A stretch of DNA of 64,000 bases from Mycobacterium sp. HUMS_12744610 (GCF_041206865.1 NZ_JBGEDP010000001.1:4278001-4342000); one strand, 5' to 3'. Shown: positions 38,676 through 50,825, counted from the stretch's first letter. Numbers and translations: made by a program. The notes: a model not told the origin generated them from the sequence alone.

Positions 38676-40388
38676 TTACTCGACCCCGATGAGCAGCACG
38701 TCGCCGCGGTGGCCCGTGCGGTAGGTGACCAGCTCGGTGCCCGGGTGGTGGTCGTGCACGTGCCGCTGCAGTACGTCGCCGACGCCCGCGGAATCCTCGC
38801 CGGCCGTCGCGTGGTCTGGTTCCATGGCGGCGCCCACCAGCACCGTCACCAGGTCCCCACCCGAGGCCAGCAGCAGGTCGATCAGCCCGATCGCGGCCCC
38901 GGCCGCGTCGTCGGCCACGATCAGCACCTCGTCGCCCGCGATGCCCAGGCCGTCGCCCGGTTTGCAGCGGCCCGCCCACGTCAGCGCGCTCTCGGTCGCG
39001 ATGCGCACCGAGCCGTGGCGGGCCGCCCCGGCGGCCCGCGCCATCGTGTAGCCGTCGTCGACGGCCTGCCTGCCGGTTTCGTGCACGGCCAGCGCGGCCA
39101 GCCCCTGCACCATCGACCCGGTCGGTATCGGCACCACGTCGATGCCCCAGCCGATGGCCGCAGTGCAGCCGGCCACCAGTTCCTCGACGGCCACGAGTCC
39201 GTTGGGCAGCACCATCACCTGCGCGGCGCCGGTGTCCACCACGGCCCGCATCAGCTGGTGGGCGCTGATGTGGCCGGGCAACTCGGTGCCGTCGGGGTCC
39301 GAACGCAGCACGCAGGCGCCCTCGCCGCCGAACAGCTCGGCGGCCCCGTCGCCGTCGACGACGGCCAACACCGCCCGTTCCCGCGTCCAGCTGCCCGCCG
39401 GCAATCCCGCGGCCCCCGAGCTCAGGGCTGACACGACGATCCGGCTGGGCCGCCCGGCGGCCAGCCCCGCCTCGATCGCGGCGCCGGCGTCGTCGGTGTG
39501 CACGTGCACCGAATAGCCGCCCTCCGTCGACGGCGCGGCCGCGATCGCCACGGAGTCGCCCAGTTCCTCGAGCCGGTCCCGCAGCACGTCCGCACCGGCG
39601 GCGGCGCAACCGTCCAGTCGGTACATCACCTCGAACTGCGGTGACGGCCGTTCGGCGGGGGCGTCGGGCTGCGGCGCGCGCGGCGACAGCTCGTACACCT
39701 CGCGGGCGGACGTCTGCCCGGTGACCGTCGACCGCAGCGCGTCCAGCAGCACCAGTAGGCCCCGGCCCCCGGCGTCGACGGCACCGGCGTCGGCCAGCAC
39801 GTCGAGTTGCTCCGTCGTCTTCTCCAGCGCGACCACCGCCGCGTCGCCCGCGGCGGTCAGCGCCGCGGGCAGGCCGTCGTCGGCGCACGCCGCGACGGCG
39901 GCGGCGGCGGACCGCAACACCGAGACGATGGTCCCGGGCACCTCCTGGCCACCCATCGAGGCGATGACCAAGTCGACGCCGCGATGCAACGCCGCCCCGA
40001 GGACGGCGGCATCCAGCTCGGCCAGCTCCCCGCCGCAATCGGCGGCGCGGGCCGCGGCGACGTCGGCGACACCACGAAGAATCTGCGACAGGATCACCCC
40101 GGAATTGCCGCGGGCGCCGTTCAGCGCACCGGACGACAGGGCGGCCGCGACCCGGGCGACGCAGCCCGACCCGCCGGCCGCCGCGTTCGCCTCCGCGAGC
40201 GCGGAACGCATGGTGAACAGCATGTTCGCGCCGGTGTCGGAATCGGCGACGGGGTACACGTTGAGCCGGTTGATCTCGTCGATGTGGACGATCAGATCGC
40301 CGACGGCGGTGTGCGCCCAGTCCCGCAGGGCCGCCGCGTCCAGCGGACGATCCGGCCTGCCCTCGAGCGTGCCTTCCGAAGCGTTCAC
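38676..40388 (-). CDS. DAK1/DegV-partner type protein (FakA-like), single intact frame
   Basis: 570 residues from GTG 40388, which has AGGAGG eight bases upstream. The N-terminal DhaL-like domain has HIDEINRLNVYPVADSDTGANML, whose aspartates bind Mg-ATP. A C-terminal region holds VMVLPNGLVAVEELV and VPIPTGSMVQGLAALAV. FakA proteins phosphorylate fatty acids bound to FakB; the role in mycobacteria is unproven. M. tuberculosis splits this gene into Rv2974c and Rv2975c, whereas here it is whole. It lies directly before recG. Confidence 0.9.
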   Translation of the reverse strand: MNASEGTLEGRPDRPLDAAALRDWAHTAVGDLIVHIDEINRLNVYPVADSDTGANMLFTMRSALAEANAAAGGSGCVARVAAALSSGALNGARGNSGVILSQILRGVADVAAARAADCGGELAELDAAVLGAALHRGVDLVIASMGGQEVPGTIVSVLRSAAAAVAACADDGLPAALTAAGDAAVVALEKTTEQLDVLADAGAVDAGGRGLLVLLDALRSTVTGQTSAREVYELSPRAPQPDAPAERPSPQFEVMYRLDGCAAAGADVLRDRLEELGDSVAIAAAPSTEGGYSVHVHTDDAGAAIEAGLAAGRPSRIVVSALSSGAAGLPAGSWTRERAVLAVVDGDGAAELFGGEGACVLRSDPDGTELPGHISAHQLMRAVVDTGAAQVMVLPNGLVAVEELVAGCTAAIGWGIDVVPIPTGSMVQGLAALAVHETGRQAVDDGYTMARAAGAARHGSVRIATESALTWAGRCKPGDGLGIAGDEVLIVADDAAGAAIGLIDLLLASGGDLVTVLVGAAMEPDHATAGEDSAGVGDVLQRHVHDHHPGTELVTYRTGHRGDVLLIGVE

Positions 40389-40672
40389 AGCGACCCACCT
40401 CCTCCCGCGCCGGCCTCCGTGCGCGCCAGCGTAGCCCGGCGACGACGCGCGCGGCCGCCCGCGAGCCAGCACCCGCCGGCGCGGGCGACCGGCCGGATCG
40501 AGCCTAGCCACCGGCGCCGACACCGCGCGTCGTAGGATTGCCGTCGGCGCCGATCGTTTTGGTGGTTGCCCACCGCAGTCGGTATCCTGGACCGACCAGG
40601 TTTTCCAGGAAGATCTGAGTTGCGCTGTCCCGGCCGGCTCGCCGGACCCCCGATGATTTGAGGAGCTTTGAC
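40389..40672. other. Divergent intergenic region upstream of rpmB
   Basis: The 284 bases carry the AGGAGG of the FakA-like gene at the left and the promoter and leader of rpmB at the right. CCTGG-ACCGA-CCAGG near 40585-40599 could form a short hairpin in the rpmB leader, followed by another CCAGG. No protein-like frame was seen. Confidence 0.4.
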
Positions 40673-40867
40673 ATGGCTGCTGTGTGCGATATCTGCGGGA
40701 AGGGCCCCGGCTTCGGCAAGTCGGTGTCGCACTCCCACCGCCGCACCAGCCGCCGGTGGGACCCCAACGTCCAGACCGTGCACGTCGTCACCCGTCCCGG
40801 CGGCAACAAACAACGGCTGAACGCGTGCGCGTCCTGCATCAAGGCCGGCAAGGTCGCCCGGGGCTGA
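40673..40867 (+). CDS. rpmB: 50S ribosomal protein L28
   Basis: A 64-residue L28: [32 protein letters not shown]...[19 protein letters not shown] and CASC form the four-cysteine zinc ribbon, so this is the zinc-containing type. AGGAG lies seven bases upstream. Mycobacteria carry several L28 genes and swap zinc-containing for zinc-free forms under zinc limitation, a control expected elsewhere in the genome. Confidence 0.95.
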   Translation: MAAVCDICGKGPGFGKSVSHSHRRTSRRWDPNVQTVHVVTRPGGNKQRLNACASCIKAGKVARG

Positions 40868-40904
40868 CCCGGCCCTGACCTCGCCGCGGACGCCGAACAT
40901 CGTC

Positions 40905-41248
40905 CGCGCAGCACGGCCACGCGCCGCGCCTCGCCGTCGTCGCGGGCGATTCCCATCGCGCCGTCGACCTGTGCGCCCAGTTCGCGGCGCAGGTGGGCGA
41001 ACTCCGCCGGGAGTTCCGGGACGTTGGGCGCTTCGGAACGCGCCTTCTCCGGCATGGCCGCGACCAACCTGTCCCGACCCGCCCGGACGCGAACACCACC
41101 TGCCAGGGCTGCACGTTGGAGTTCGACGGCGCGAGCATCCCCAGTTCCAGCGACTCCTCGACCAGGCGTCGCGGCACGGGGTCGGCCAGGAACATCCGCG
41201 TCGACCGCCGCCGCCGGATGGTCTCGTCGAGGTCGTAGGTGTTCGTCG
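40905..41248 (-). pseudogene. Broken nitroreductase-family gene
   Basis: On the minus strand TNTYDLDETIRRRRSTRMFLADPVPRRLVEESLELGMLAPSNSNVQPWQVVFASG is the FMN-binding N-terminus of a nitroreductase. The frame breaks near 41075-41085; the neighbouring frame continues RDRLVAAMPEKARSEAPNVPELPAEFAHLRRELGAQVDGAMGIARDDGEARRVAVLRG and then homology is lost at about 40905. No normal start codon precedes TNTYDLD, and the C-terminal half is missing. It abuts the 3' end of ung. Both the frameshift and the truncation make it a true remnant. Confidence 0.75.
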
Positions 41249-41251
41249 CGG

Positions 41252-41935
41252 TCAGGGCAACCGCCAGTCGATCGGATCGGCGCCCAGCTTGGTCAGCAGA
41301 TCGTTGGCGCGGCTGAACGGGCGCGAGCCGAAGAACCCGCGGGACGCCGACAGCGGCGAGGGATGGGGCGACTCGATCGCCACGCAGTCGCCGTCGGCCA
41401 GCAACGGTTTCAGCGTCGACGCGTCGCGGCCCCACAAGATCGCCACGAGCGGCTGCGGACGTTCGACCAGGGCGCGGATCGCGCACTCCGTCACCACTTC
41501 CCACCCCTTGCCCCGATGCGACGCCGGGTTGCCCGGGCGCACGGTGAGCACCCTGTTGAGCAGCAACACACCGCGCTGCGCCCAGGGCGTCAGGTCGCCG
41601 CACGAGGGCTGCGGATGACCGAGGTCCGCGGTGTACTCGTCGAAGATGTTGGCCAGGCTGCGGGGCAGCGGGCGCACCTCCGGGGCCACCGAGAAGCTCA
41701 GCCCGACCGCGTGTCCGGGGGTCGGGTAAGGGTCCTGCCCCACGATGAGGACCCGCACGCTGTCGAAAGGAAAGTTGAAGGCGCGCAACACGTTCGGCCC
41801 CGCCGGTAGGTACCGGCGGCCCGCGGCGACCTCGGCCCGCAGAAATTGCCCCATCGCCGCCACCTGCTCGGCCACCGGCTCGAGGGCCTGCGCCCACCCC
41901 GGCTCGACAAGCTCGTGCATCGGCCGCGCGGTCAC
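41252..41935 (-). CDS. ung: Uracil-DNA glycosylase
   Basis: The 227-residue family 1 enzyme has [13 protein letters not shown] (residues 66 onward, catalytic Asp68), LLLNRVLTV, and [18 protein letters not shown] near the C-terminus (catalytic His). It removes uracil from DNA. The GTG at 41935 gives [13 protein letters not shown] and a length equal to the M. tuberculosis protein; an upstream ATG at 41977 is in frame but less likely. Confidence 0.97.
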   Translation of the reverse strand: MTARPMHELVEPGWAQALEPVAEQVAAMGQFLRAEVAAGRRYLPAGPNVLRAFNFPFDSVRVLIVGQDPYPTPGHAVGLSFSVAPEVRPLPRSLANIFDEYTADLGHPQPSCGDLTPWAQRGVLLLNRVLTVRPGNPASHRGKGWEVVTECAIRALVERPQPLVAILWGRDASTLKPLLADGDCVAIESPHPSPLSASRGFFGSRPFSRANDLLTKLGADPIDWRLP

Positions 41936-41993
41936 CGCCACCCCCTCGCCATCGCGTAGACGATCACCGCGCCACACTACTCACGTCGCCCGG

Positions 41994-42962
41994 CTAATCC
42001 TGAAACGACTGCCAGCCCGCGTACCTCCCCCACGGCGCGCCGTCGACGAGAACCCGGGGCGGGCCGTCGAGCACCCGCCCGATGACGCGCCATCCGGACG
42101 GCACCGGGCCGGCGAAACAGGCCGCCAGCGCGTGGTCTTCGCCGCCGCCGAACACCCACGACCACGCGTCGGCGCCCACCGCGGCGGCGGCCTCACTCAG
42201 CGGGTCGCGATCGGCGGCAAGCGCCGCGGTGGACACGTCGAGGCCCACCCCGGACGCCTCCGCGACGTGCCCGAGGTCGGCGACGAGCCCGTCGGAGACG
42301 TCGATCATCGCCTGCGCTCCGGCGCTCGCGGCCACGGCTCCCGCGCCGTAGGGCGGCCGGGGCACCAGGTGCCGGCGGCGCAGGTCGTCGAAGCCGTCGA
42401 TCCCGTTGTGCCACAACGCGTATCCGGCGGCAGACCGGCCGAGGTCGCCCGCGACGGCCAGCACCGAACCGGGTTTCGCGCCGGACCGCAGCACCGGCGC
42501 GCGGCCGTCCAGGTCGCCCAGCACCGTCACTGACAGCACCCATTGCGGACAGCTGACCAGGTCACCGCCGACGATGCCGGCGCCGACCCGTACGGCCTCC
42601 TCCCACATCCCGTCGACCAGCGCGTCGGCGTCGGCCGCCGCCGTGTCGCCGGGCGCCCCGAACCCGACGAGGAACGCCGTCGCCCGCGCGCCCATCGCCT
42701 CGACGTCGGCGGCGTTCTGCGCGATCGCCTTGCGCCCGACGTCGTGGGGCTTCGACCAGTCCAGCCGGAAGTGCCGGTCCTGCACCAGCATGTCGGTGGA
42801 CGCCAGCACCCGGCCGTCGGAGGCGGACACCATCGCCGCGTCGTCGCCGGGCCCGAGCAGCACGGTGCCGGGCTGCCGGCGCCCGCGCACCAACCGGTCG
42901 ATCACGGCGAACTCGCCGAGCTGCCGCAGGGTCGGGGCGGTGCCGGCCGTGTCGTCGCCCAC
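41994..42962 (-). CDS. thiL: Thiamine-monophosphate kinase ThiL
   Basis: 322 residues with ThiL motifs LGPGDDAAMV, STDMLVQDRHFRLDW, GRKAIAQNAADVEAMGA, GIVGGDLVSC and AMIDVSDGLVADLGHVAEASGVGLD. It phosphorylates thiamine phosphate to the active diphosphate. Two successive GTG codons (42965, 42962) follow AGGAGG; the second is better spaced. It lies 58 bases upstream of ung on the same strand and diverges from the DUF3515 gene. Confidence 0.95.
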   Translation of the reverse strand: MGDDTAGTAPTLRQLGEFAVIDRLVRGRRQPGTVLLGPGDDAAMVSASDGRVLASTDMLVQDRHFRLDWSKPHDVGRKAIAQNAADVEAMGARATAFLVGFGAPGDTAAADADALVDGMWEEAVRVGAGIVGGDLVSCPQWVLSVTVLGDLDGRAPVLRSGAKPGSVLAVAGDLGRSAAGYALWHNGIDGFDDLRRRHLVPRPPYGAGAVAASAGAQAMIDVSDGLVADLGHVAEASGVGLDVSTAALAADRDPLSEAAAAVGADAWSWVFGGGEDHALAACFAGPVPSGWRVIGRVLDGPPRVLVDGAPWGRYAGWQSFQD

Positions 42963-43046
42963 CACGCCTCCTGCGGCCTGCGGTAAGTTCGGTACCTGCC
43001 CGCGCGAGCGGACCGCGCCAGTGTACGAGAAGGAGGCACGGGGGCG

Positions 43047-43628
43047 TTGACGACCGACCCGGCCACCGATTCGGGCGACTCGGGACCGCCACGCGCGGTG
43101 ATCGTCGCCGCGGTGGCGCTGGCCGTCGTGTCGATCGGGGTGGTGCTGGCCATCGCGGCGAACCGGGAGGGCCCGCCGCGACCGGTGTCCCTTCCGGCGA
43201 TACCCGCGCCGCACGCCGACGATCCGGCGTGCCGGGCGCTGGAGCGCGCGCTGCCGCAACGGCTGGGCGAGTACCGGCGCGCGCCGCTGGCGCAGCCGGC
43301 ACCCCACGGCGTGGCCGCCTGGCGCGCCGACCCCCGGGGCGAACCCGTGGTGCTGCGCTGCGGGCTGGACCGGCCCCCCGGCTTCGTGGTGGGGTCGCCG
43401 ATCCAGGTCGTCGACCGCGTGCAGTGGTTCGAGACCGCCCCCTCGGCGCAATCCGCCGGTCCCGCAACGACTGACGCGGCGGTTTTCACGTGGTACACGG
43501 TCGACCGGCCGGTGTACGTCGCGCTGACGCTGCCGCCGGACTCGGGGCCGACGCCCATCCAGGAGCTCTCCGAGGTGATCGACCGGACCGTCGCGGCGGT
43601 GCCGATCGACCCGGCCCGCCCCGAATGA
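43047..43628 (+). CDS. DUF3515 membrane-anchored protein (Rv2980 homologue)
   Basis: 193 residues starting with TTG, about ten bases after AGGAGG. A short cytosolic segment is followed by one membrane helix (about 17-41) and an outer domain: DPACRALERALPQRLGEYRRA with one cysteine, then VVLRCGLDRPPGF with the second, probably paired. DUF3515 is found across actinobacteria with no known function. The stop abuts the ddlA stop with no gap. Confidence 0.88.
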   Translation: MTTDPATDSGDSGPPRAVIVAAVALAVVSIGVVLAIAANREGPPRPVSLPAIPAPHADDPACRALERALPQRLGEYRRAPLAQPAPHGVAAWRADPRGEPVVLRCGLDRPPGFVVGSPIQVVDRVQWFETAPSAQSAGPATTDAAVFTWYTVDRPVYVALTLPPDSGPTPIQELSEVIDRTVAAVPIDPARPE

Positions 43629-44777
43629 TCAGCGCAGGCCCGTCCCCCGGGCCAGGGCCGTGTCGATCATGGTCGCCAGCAGGGTCGGGTAGTCCACGCC
43701 GCCGGCCCCCCACATCCTGGGGAACATCGAGATCGTGGTGAACCCCGGCATGGTATTGATCTCGTTGATCACCGGGCCGTCGTCCGTCAGGAAGAAGTCG
43801 ACGCGGGCCAGGCCCTGGCAGTCGATGGCGCGAAACGCCCGGATCGCCAATTCGCGCACGGTGTCGGCGATGTCGTCGTCGACCTTGGCGGGCACGTCCA
43901 ATTCGGCCGCGTCGTCGAGATATTTGGTCGCGAAGTCGTAGAACCCGTCCTCGCGGCCCCGCACGCCGGCCACCCGGATCTCCCCCAGCGTGCTGGCCCG
44001 CACGGTGCCGTCCGGCATCTCGAGCACACCGCACTCCAGCTCGCGCCCGTTGACCGCCGCCTCGACGATCACCTTCGGGTCGTGCCGGCGGGCGCCGGCG
44101 ACGGCGGCGGGCAGCTCGTCCCAGCTCGAGACCCGGCTGACACCGATCGAGGACCCGCCGCGGGCGGGCTTGACGAAGACCGGCAGCCCGAGCCGCTCGC
44201 GTTCCTCGGGCCGCAAGGTCGAGCGCGACGGGCGCAGCACGACGTGCGCGCCGACGGGCAGCCCCTCGGCACTCAGCAGCTTCTTTGTGAACTCCTTGTC
44301 CATGCCGGCCGCGCTGGCCAGCACCCCGGCTCCGACGTAGGGCACACCGGCCAGTTCGAGCAGCCCCTGGATGGTGCCGTCCTCGCCGTAGGGACCGTGC
44401 AGCACCGGGAACACGACGTCGACCTCGCCGATGACCGACGCCAGGACCTCGCCGGTGCTCGCGGGCAGCGACACCAGCTGGCCGCTGCGCCGCGGATCGG
44501 CCGGCAGGGAGAGCTCGGTGCCCGATTCGGTGGTCACCTCCGGCAGCCGCCGGTCGGCGATCGCCAGCGAGTCCGGGTCGCCGTCGGTGAGCACCCAGGA
44601 GCCTTCCGGGGTGATGCCGATCGCGACCACGTCGAAACGCCGCCGGTCGAGATTGCGCAGGATGCTGCCCGCGGACACGCAGGAGATGGCGTGCTCGTTG
44701 CTGCGGCCACCGAAGACGACGGCGACGCGCACGCGGCCACCGGGTGGCGGGGCCACCGGCCGGTCAGAGGCATCCAC
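43629..44777 (-). CDS. ddl: D-alanine-D-alanine ligase
   Basis: 382-residue ATP-grasp enzyme: [25 protein letters not shown] at the start, [40 protein letters not shown] (ATP site) and [21 protein letters not shown] (metal site). It makes the D-Ala-D-Ala of peptidoglycan and is the target of D-cycloserine. A start at the later GTG before VRVAVVFGG would be closer to shorter homologues. Next to gpsA, as in Rv2981c-Rv2982c. Confidence 0.96.
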   Translation of the reverse strand: MDASDRPVAPPPGGRVRVAVVFGGRSNEHAISCVSAGSILRNLDRRRFDVVAIGITPEGSWVLTDGDPDSLAIADRRLPEVTTESGTELSLPADPRRSGQLVSLPASTGEVLASVIGEVDVVFPVLHGPYGEDGTIQGLLELAGVPYVGAGVLASAAGMDKEFTKKLLSAEGLPVGAHVVLRPSRSTLRPEERERLGLPVFVKPARGGSSIGVSRVSSWDELPAAVAGARRHDPKVIVEAAVNGRELECGVLEMPDGTVRASTLGEIRVAGVRGREDGFYDFATKYLDDAAELDVPAKVDDDIADTVRELAIRAFRAIDCQGLARVDFFLTDDGPVINEINTMPGFTTISMFPRMWGAGGVDYPTLLATMIDTALARGTGLR

Positions 44778-44818
44778 AATATGGAGAGGCTACCGGCTGG
44801 GCGGCTCGCGGGTCGCCC

Positions 44819-46609
<1,791 letters not shown>

Positions 46610-46695
46610 TGCCGACCGCCCGGCGGACTCGCCCGTTCGATGAACTTCGCGCCAACGGCGGATGGATGTATGTCCGGCGCTAGCAGCACACGGGG

Positions 46696-48882
46696 GTGAT
46701 GAGCAATGATCTCTTCGTGACCGATACCGAAGCCGAACCCCTTCCCGACGAGAGCGTATGGCATGCGGGTGACCCCGCCGTGTCGGCACCACCGGCGACC
46801 ACCCAGGCGGCGACCACCGATCTGCCGGAAGACCGTTACCTCAACCGGGAACTCAGCTGGCTGGACTTCAATGCGCGCGTTCTCGCGCTGGCCGCCGACA
46901 GCTCCCTGCCCCTGCTGGAGCGGGCCAAATTCCTGGCGATCTTCGCCTCCAACCTCGACGAGTTCTACATGGTGCGGGTGGCGGGCCTCAAACGTCGCGA
47001 CGAGATGGGGCTGTCGGTGCGCTCCGCCGACGGCCTGACACCGCGCGAGCAGTTGGCCGTCATCGGCGAGCAGACCCAGAAGATCGCCAGCCAGCACGCG
47101 CGGGTGTTCCTCGACTCGGTCCGGCCGGCCCTGGCCGCCGAGGGCATCCACATCGTCACGTGGGCCGATCTGGATCAGCCCGAACGCGGGCGGTTGTCCG
47201 CCTATTTCACCGAGCAGGTCTTCCCCGTTCTGACGCCGCTGGCCGTCGACCCCGCCCACCCGTTCCCGTTCGTCAGCGGCTTGAGCCTGAACCTGGCGGT
47301 CAGCGTGCGGCAACCCGAGGACGGCAGCCAGCACTTCGCCCGGGTGAAGGTGCCCAACAACGTCGACCGCTTCGTCGAACTCGACAGCCCCGAATGGGGA
47401 ATCGACGGCCCGGACGTCGTGCGGTACCTGCCGATGGAGGAACTGATCGCGGCCTTCCTTCCGGAGCTCTTCCCCGGCATGGAGATCGTCGAGCATCACG
47501 CCTTCCGCATCACCCGCAACGCCGACATGGAGGTCGAGGAAGACCGCGACGAGGACCTGTTGCAGGCGATGGAGCGGGAACTGGCGCGCCGGCGCTTCGG
47601 TCCGCCGGTGCGCCTCGAGATCGCCGACGACATGACGGAGAGCATGCTCGAGTTGCTGCTGCGCGAACTCGACGTGCACCCCGGTGACGTCATCGAGGTG
47701 CCCGGTCTTCTCGACCTCTCGTCGTTGTGGCAGATCTACGGCCTGAACCGCCCGGGCCTCAAAGACGCGGCGTTCGTTCCCGATACGCATCCCGCCTTCG
47801 CCGACCGGGAAACGCCCAGGAGCATCTTCTCGACGCTGCGCGAAGGCGACGTGCTGGTGCACCACCCCTACGACTCGTTCTCCACCAGCGTGCAGCGCTT
47901 CATCGAGCAGGCCGCCGCCGACCCCGACGTGCTGGCGATCAAACAGACTCTGTACCGCACCTCGGGCGACTCGCCCATCGTCCGCGCGCTGATCGAGGCC
48001 GCCAAGGCCGGAAAGCAGGCGGTGGCACTGGTTGAGCTCAAAGCGCGCTTCGACGAGCAGGCCAACATCCGGTGGGCCCGCGAACTCGAGCAGGCGGGCG
48101 TACACGTGGTGTACGGGCTGATCGGGCTCAAGACGCACTGCAAGACCTGCCTGGTGGTGCGGCGCGAGGGTTCGGCGATCCGGCGCTACTGCCACATCGG
48201 GACGGGCAACTACAACAGCAAGACGGCGCGGTTGTACGAGGACATCGGGCTGCTGACGGCGGCCCCCGACATCGGCGCGGACCTGACCGACTTGTTCAAC
48301 TCGCTGACCGGTTATTCGCGTAAGTTGTCCTACCGCAACCTTTTGGTGGCTCCCCACGGAATTCGCACCGGCATCATCGAACGCGTCGACCGCGAGATCG
48401 CCGCGCACCAGGAGCGTGGTGGCGGGCGGATTCGGATAAAGATGAACGCACTCGTCGACGAGCAGGTCATCGATGCGCTCTACCGCGCGTCGCAGGCCGG
48501 GGTGCGGGTCGAGATAGTGGTACGCGGCATCTGCGCCCTGCGCCCCGGCGCGGAAGGCTTCTCCGAGAACATCGTCGTCCGTTCGATCCTCGGCCGCTTC
48601 CTCGAGCATTCGCGGATCATCCATTTCCGCAACATCAACGAGTTCTGGATCGGCAGCGCCGACATGATGCACCGCAACCTCGACAGGCGCGTCGAGGTGC
48701 TGGCTCAGGTCAAGGACCCCAAGCTCACCCCGCAGCTGAACGACCTGTTCGAGTCCGCTCTGGATCCGTCCACTCGCTGCTGGGAGTTGCGCGCCGACGG
48801 CCAATGGACGGCGATGCCGCACGACGGCCACACGGTTCGCGACCACCAGGAGTGGCTGATGGAGCGGCACCGGAGCTCCTGA
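46696..48882 (+). CDS. ppk: Polyphosphate kinase PPK1
   Basis: 728 residues. After a disordered N-terminus comes [17 protein letters not shown] and [19 protein letters not shown] (N and H domains). The catalytic phospholipase-D-like part has [40 protein letters not shown] with its histidine, and [25 protein letters not shown]. The second PLD-like repeat ends in [21 protein letters not shown]. It reversibly polymerises ATP phosphate into polyphosphate, important for stress survival. Confidence 0.97.
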   Translation: MMSNDLFVTDTEAEPLPDESVWHAGDPAVSAPPATTQAATTDLPEDRYLNRELSWLDFNARVLALAADSSLPLLERAKFLAIFASNLDEFYMVRVAGLKRRDEMGLSVRSADGLTPREQLAVIGEQTQKIASQHARVFLDSVRPALAAEGIHIVTWADLDQPERGRLSAYFTEQVFPVLTPLAVDPAHPFPFVSGLSLNLAVSVRQPEDGSQHFARVKVPNNVDRFVELDSPEWGIDGPDVVRYLPMEELIAAFLPELFPGMEIVEHHAFRITRNADMEVEEDRDEDLLQAMERELARRRFGPPVRLEIADDMTESMLELLLRELDVHPGDVIEVPGLLDLSSLWQIYGLNRPGLKDAAFVPDTHPAFADRETPRSIFSTLREGDVLVHHPYDSFSTSVQRFIEQAAADPDVLAIKQTLYRTSGDSPIVRALIEAAKAGKQAVALVELKARFDEQANIRWARELEQAGVHVVYGLIGLKTHCKTCLVVRREGSAIRRYCHIGTGNYNSKTARLYEDIGLLTAAPDIGADLTDLFNSLTGYSRKLSYRNLLVAPHGIRTGIIERVDREIAAHQERGGGRIRIKMNALVDEQVIDALYRASQAGVRVEIVVRGICALRPGAEGFSENIVVRSILGRFLEHSRIIHFRNINEFWIGSADMMHRNLDRRVEVLAQVKDPKLTPQLNDLFESALDPSTRCWELRADGQWTAMPHDGHTVRDHQEWLMERHRSS

Positions 48883-48954
48883 GGCCGTGTGGTAGCTTTC
48901 CAGGTCACACCGGGGGGCGACCACGCCCAGCCGAATTGACCTGCAGGAGCGAAG

Positions 48955-49893
48955 TTGCCGACCCAGACCCCGCCCGCCGATCGGCGCCCGGGGAGCCGGA
49001 TCGTCTACGCAGCGGGCGCGGTGCTGTGGCGGCCCTGTGCGTCGGGCCCGGGCGTCGAGATCGCCGTCATCCACCGCCCCCGCTACGACGACTGGTCGCT
49101 GCCCAAGGGCAAAGTCGACCCCGGTGAGACGGCGCCGGTGGCCGCGGTGCGGGAAGTGTGCGAGGAGACCGGTCACCACGCCGTTCTCGGCCGGCGGCTC
49201 ACCTCGGTGAGTTACCCCATCTCCCAAGGCACCAAGAAGGTGTACTACTGGGCGGCACGCAGCACCGGCGGCGAGTTCGCGCCGGGCAAGGAGGTCGACG
49301 AGCTGATCTGGCTGCCGGCCGCCGACGCCATCGCCAGGGTGAGCTACCCACACGACCGGAAAGTGTTGCGCCGCTTCGCCAAGGACCCGGCAGACACCCA
49401 CACGGTGCTCGTGGTCCGGCACGGCACCGCGGGCAGCAAATCACGTTTCGCCGGCGATGACGCCCTGCGGCCGCTCGACAAGCGGGGCAGGGCCCAGGCC
49501 GAGGCGCTGGTCCCGCAACTGATGGCTTTCGGCGCCACGGACGTCTACGCGGCCGACCGGGTGCGCTGCCACCAGACGGTGGAACCGCTTGCGGCCGAAC
49601 TCGGCGTGCCCATCCACTCCGAGACCGCCCTGACCGAGGAGTCCTACGCCGCGGACCGGGATCGCGGCCGCGAGCGCGTCCTGCAGATCGCCGCGCAACC
49701 GGGGACCCCTGTCATCTGCACCCAGGGCAAGGTGATTCCCGATCTGATCGCCTGGTGGTGCGAACGCGATGGCCTCAAGCCCGACAAGGCGCGCAACCAC
49801 AAGGGCAGCACCTGGGTGCTGTCGCTGTCGGACGGACGGCTGACGGCGGCCGACCACATCGGCGGCGCGCTGGCCGCCAACGTGCGCGCCTGA
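48955..49893 (+). CDS. mutT1: MutT1: Nudix hydrolase fused to histidine phosphatase
   Basis: 312 residues from TTG 48955. The Nudix box [20 protein letters not shown] occupies 52-71 in the N-terminal domain. The C-terminal domain is a histidine phosphatase with [13 protein letters not shown] (RHG at 155-157). The fused enzyme hydrolyses 8-oxo-dGTP and diadenosine polyphosphates in mycobacteria. GCAGGAGCG precedes the TTG. The gene ends ten bases before a strong hairpin. Confidence 0.95.
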   Translation: MPTQTPPADRRPGSRIVYAAGAVLWRPCASGPGVEIAVIHRPRYDDWSLPKGKVDPGETAPVAAVREVCEETGHHAVLGRRLTSVSYPISQGTKKVYYWAARSTGGEFAPGKEVDELIWLPAADAIARVSYPHDRKVLRRFAKDPADTHTVLVVRHGTAGSKSRFAGDDALRPLDKRGRAQAEALVPQLMAFGATDVYAADRVRCHQTVEPLAAELGVPIHSETALTEESYAADRDRGRERVLQIAAQPGTPVICTQGKVIPDLIAWWCERDGLKPDKARNHKGSTWVLSLSDGRLTAADHIGGALAANVRA

Positions 49894-49902
49894 GACGCGA
49901 AT

Positions 49903-49934
49903 ACCCTTCGGGGGCATCGCTGCCCCCGAAGGGT
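49903..49934. terminator. Strong bidirectional hairpin terminator between mutT1 and hupB
   Basis: ACCCTTCGGGGGCA and its exact complement TGCCCCCGAAGGGT form a perfect 14-bp stem with a TCGC tetraloop. It sits between two convergent genes, ten bases after the mutT1 stop and 17 bases after the hupB stop. There is no long U-tract on either side, as is common for mycobacterial terminators. Confidence 0.85.
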
Positions 49935-49950
49935 TTCCGCTGTGGACTGC

Positions 49951-50610
49951 CTACTTGCGGCCGCGCCGCGACGTTGCCGCGGCCTTCTTGACCGGAGCCT
50001 TGGTCGCCGCGGCCTTCTTGACCGGAGCCTTGGTCGCCGCGGCCTTCTTGACCGGAGCCTTGGTCGCCGCGGCCTTCTTGACCGGAGCCTTGGTCGCCGC
50101 GGCCTTCTTGACCGGAGCCTTGGTCGCGGCCTTCTTCGCCGCCGGGGCCTTGGTCGCGGCGGCCTTCTTGACCGGAGCCTTGGTCGCGGCCTTCTTCGCC
50201 GCCGGGGCCTTGGTCGCGGCGGTCTTCTTGGCGGCCGTCTTGCGGGCCGGGGCCTTCTTCGCCGCCGCCTTCTTGGCCGCACCCGCGGCTACGACACCGC
50301 GCTTGACGGCGGGACCCTCCGCCGGGAGGCGCTGCGCCCCAGAGACAACCGCTTTGAACTGGGCACCGGGCCGGAATGCCGGGACGGACGTGGGCTTCAC
50401 CTTCACCGTCTCGCCGGTACGCGGATTGCGGGCAACCCGCGCCGCGCGCCGACGCTGTTCGAAAACACCGAACCCGGTGATGGTGACGCTGTCGCCCTTG
50501 TGCACCGCACGCACGATGGTGTCGACGACATTCTCGACGGCGGCGGTGGCCTGCCGACGGTCCGAGCCCATTTTCTCTGTGAGCACGTCAATGAGCTCTG
50601 CTTTGTTCAT
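49951..50610 (-). CDS. hupB: DNA-binding protein HU with Lys/Ala repeat tail (HupB)
   Basis: 219 residues. Residues 1-90 are a normal HU ([54 protein letters not shown]). The rest is a histone H1-like tail of [10 protein letters not shown] and [10 protein letters not shown] repeats. HU bends DNA and compacts the nucleoid; the mycobacterial tail binds DNA and is acetylated. At DNA level the tail is encoded by near-perfect 30-bp and 60-bp repeats, so its length may vary between strains. Confidence 0.97.
   Translation of the reverse strand: MNKAELIDVLTEKMGSDRRQATAAVENVVDTIVRAVHKGDSVTITGFGVFEQRRRAARVARNPRTGETVKVKPTSVPAFRPGAQFKAVVSGAQRLPAEGPAVKRGVVAAGAAKKAAAKKAPARKTAAKKTAATKAPAAKKAATKAPVKKAAATKAPAAKKAATKAPVKKAAATKAPVKKAAATKAPVKKAAATKAPVKKAAATKAPVKKAAATSRRGRK
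49981..50220. repeat. 30-bp and 60-bp tandem repeats coding the HupB tail
   Basis: A 30-base unit starting GGCCTTCTTGACCGG repeats perfectly from 49981, 50011, 50041 and 50071, with a fifth, slightly altered end at 50101. A 60-base unit (50101-50160) is then repeated without any difference at 50161-50220. The exact identity of third codon positions points to recent duplication or gene conversion, not only selection on the protein. Confidence 0.9.
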
Positions 50611-50825
50611 CCATACCCTCCGAAGCCGTTGGTCCTCGTTTTCGGGAACCGACTAGTGGACACGGTAAACCTTCACCGGGCAAATTTCCAAGAGCCACGC
50701 GCAATTTCAGGGCCTGCCGAGCGTCAATTTCGCAATCCGGTTGCCGCCCTTGACTCGTGGGGCACCCCCGAAATCGGCTTGGCCGCCGCGGTCGACGGGG
50801 CCCGAATTCGGCGCCCGGCACGGCC
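50611..50825. other. Intergenic region between leuD and hupB
   Basis: 215 bases between two minus-strand genes. It must hold the hupB promoter and leader and possibly the leuCD terminator. I could not identify a clear -10, hairpin or known operator, and no reading frame looks coding. Confidence 0.4.

Noticed and set aside
38676-40523. Upstream ATG extending the FakA-like protein by 45 residues
   Set aside because: The extension is Arg/Gly-rich and lacks a ribosome site, whereas GTG 40388 has AGGAGG at ideal spacing.
49981-50220. Repeats here considered as a CRISPR array
   Set aside because: There are no unique spacers; the repeats are contiguous and encode the Lys/Ala tail of HupB in frame.
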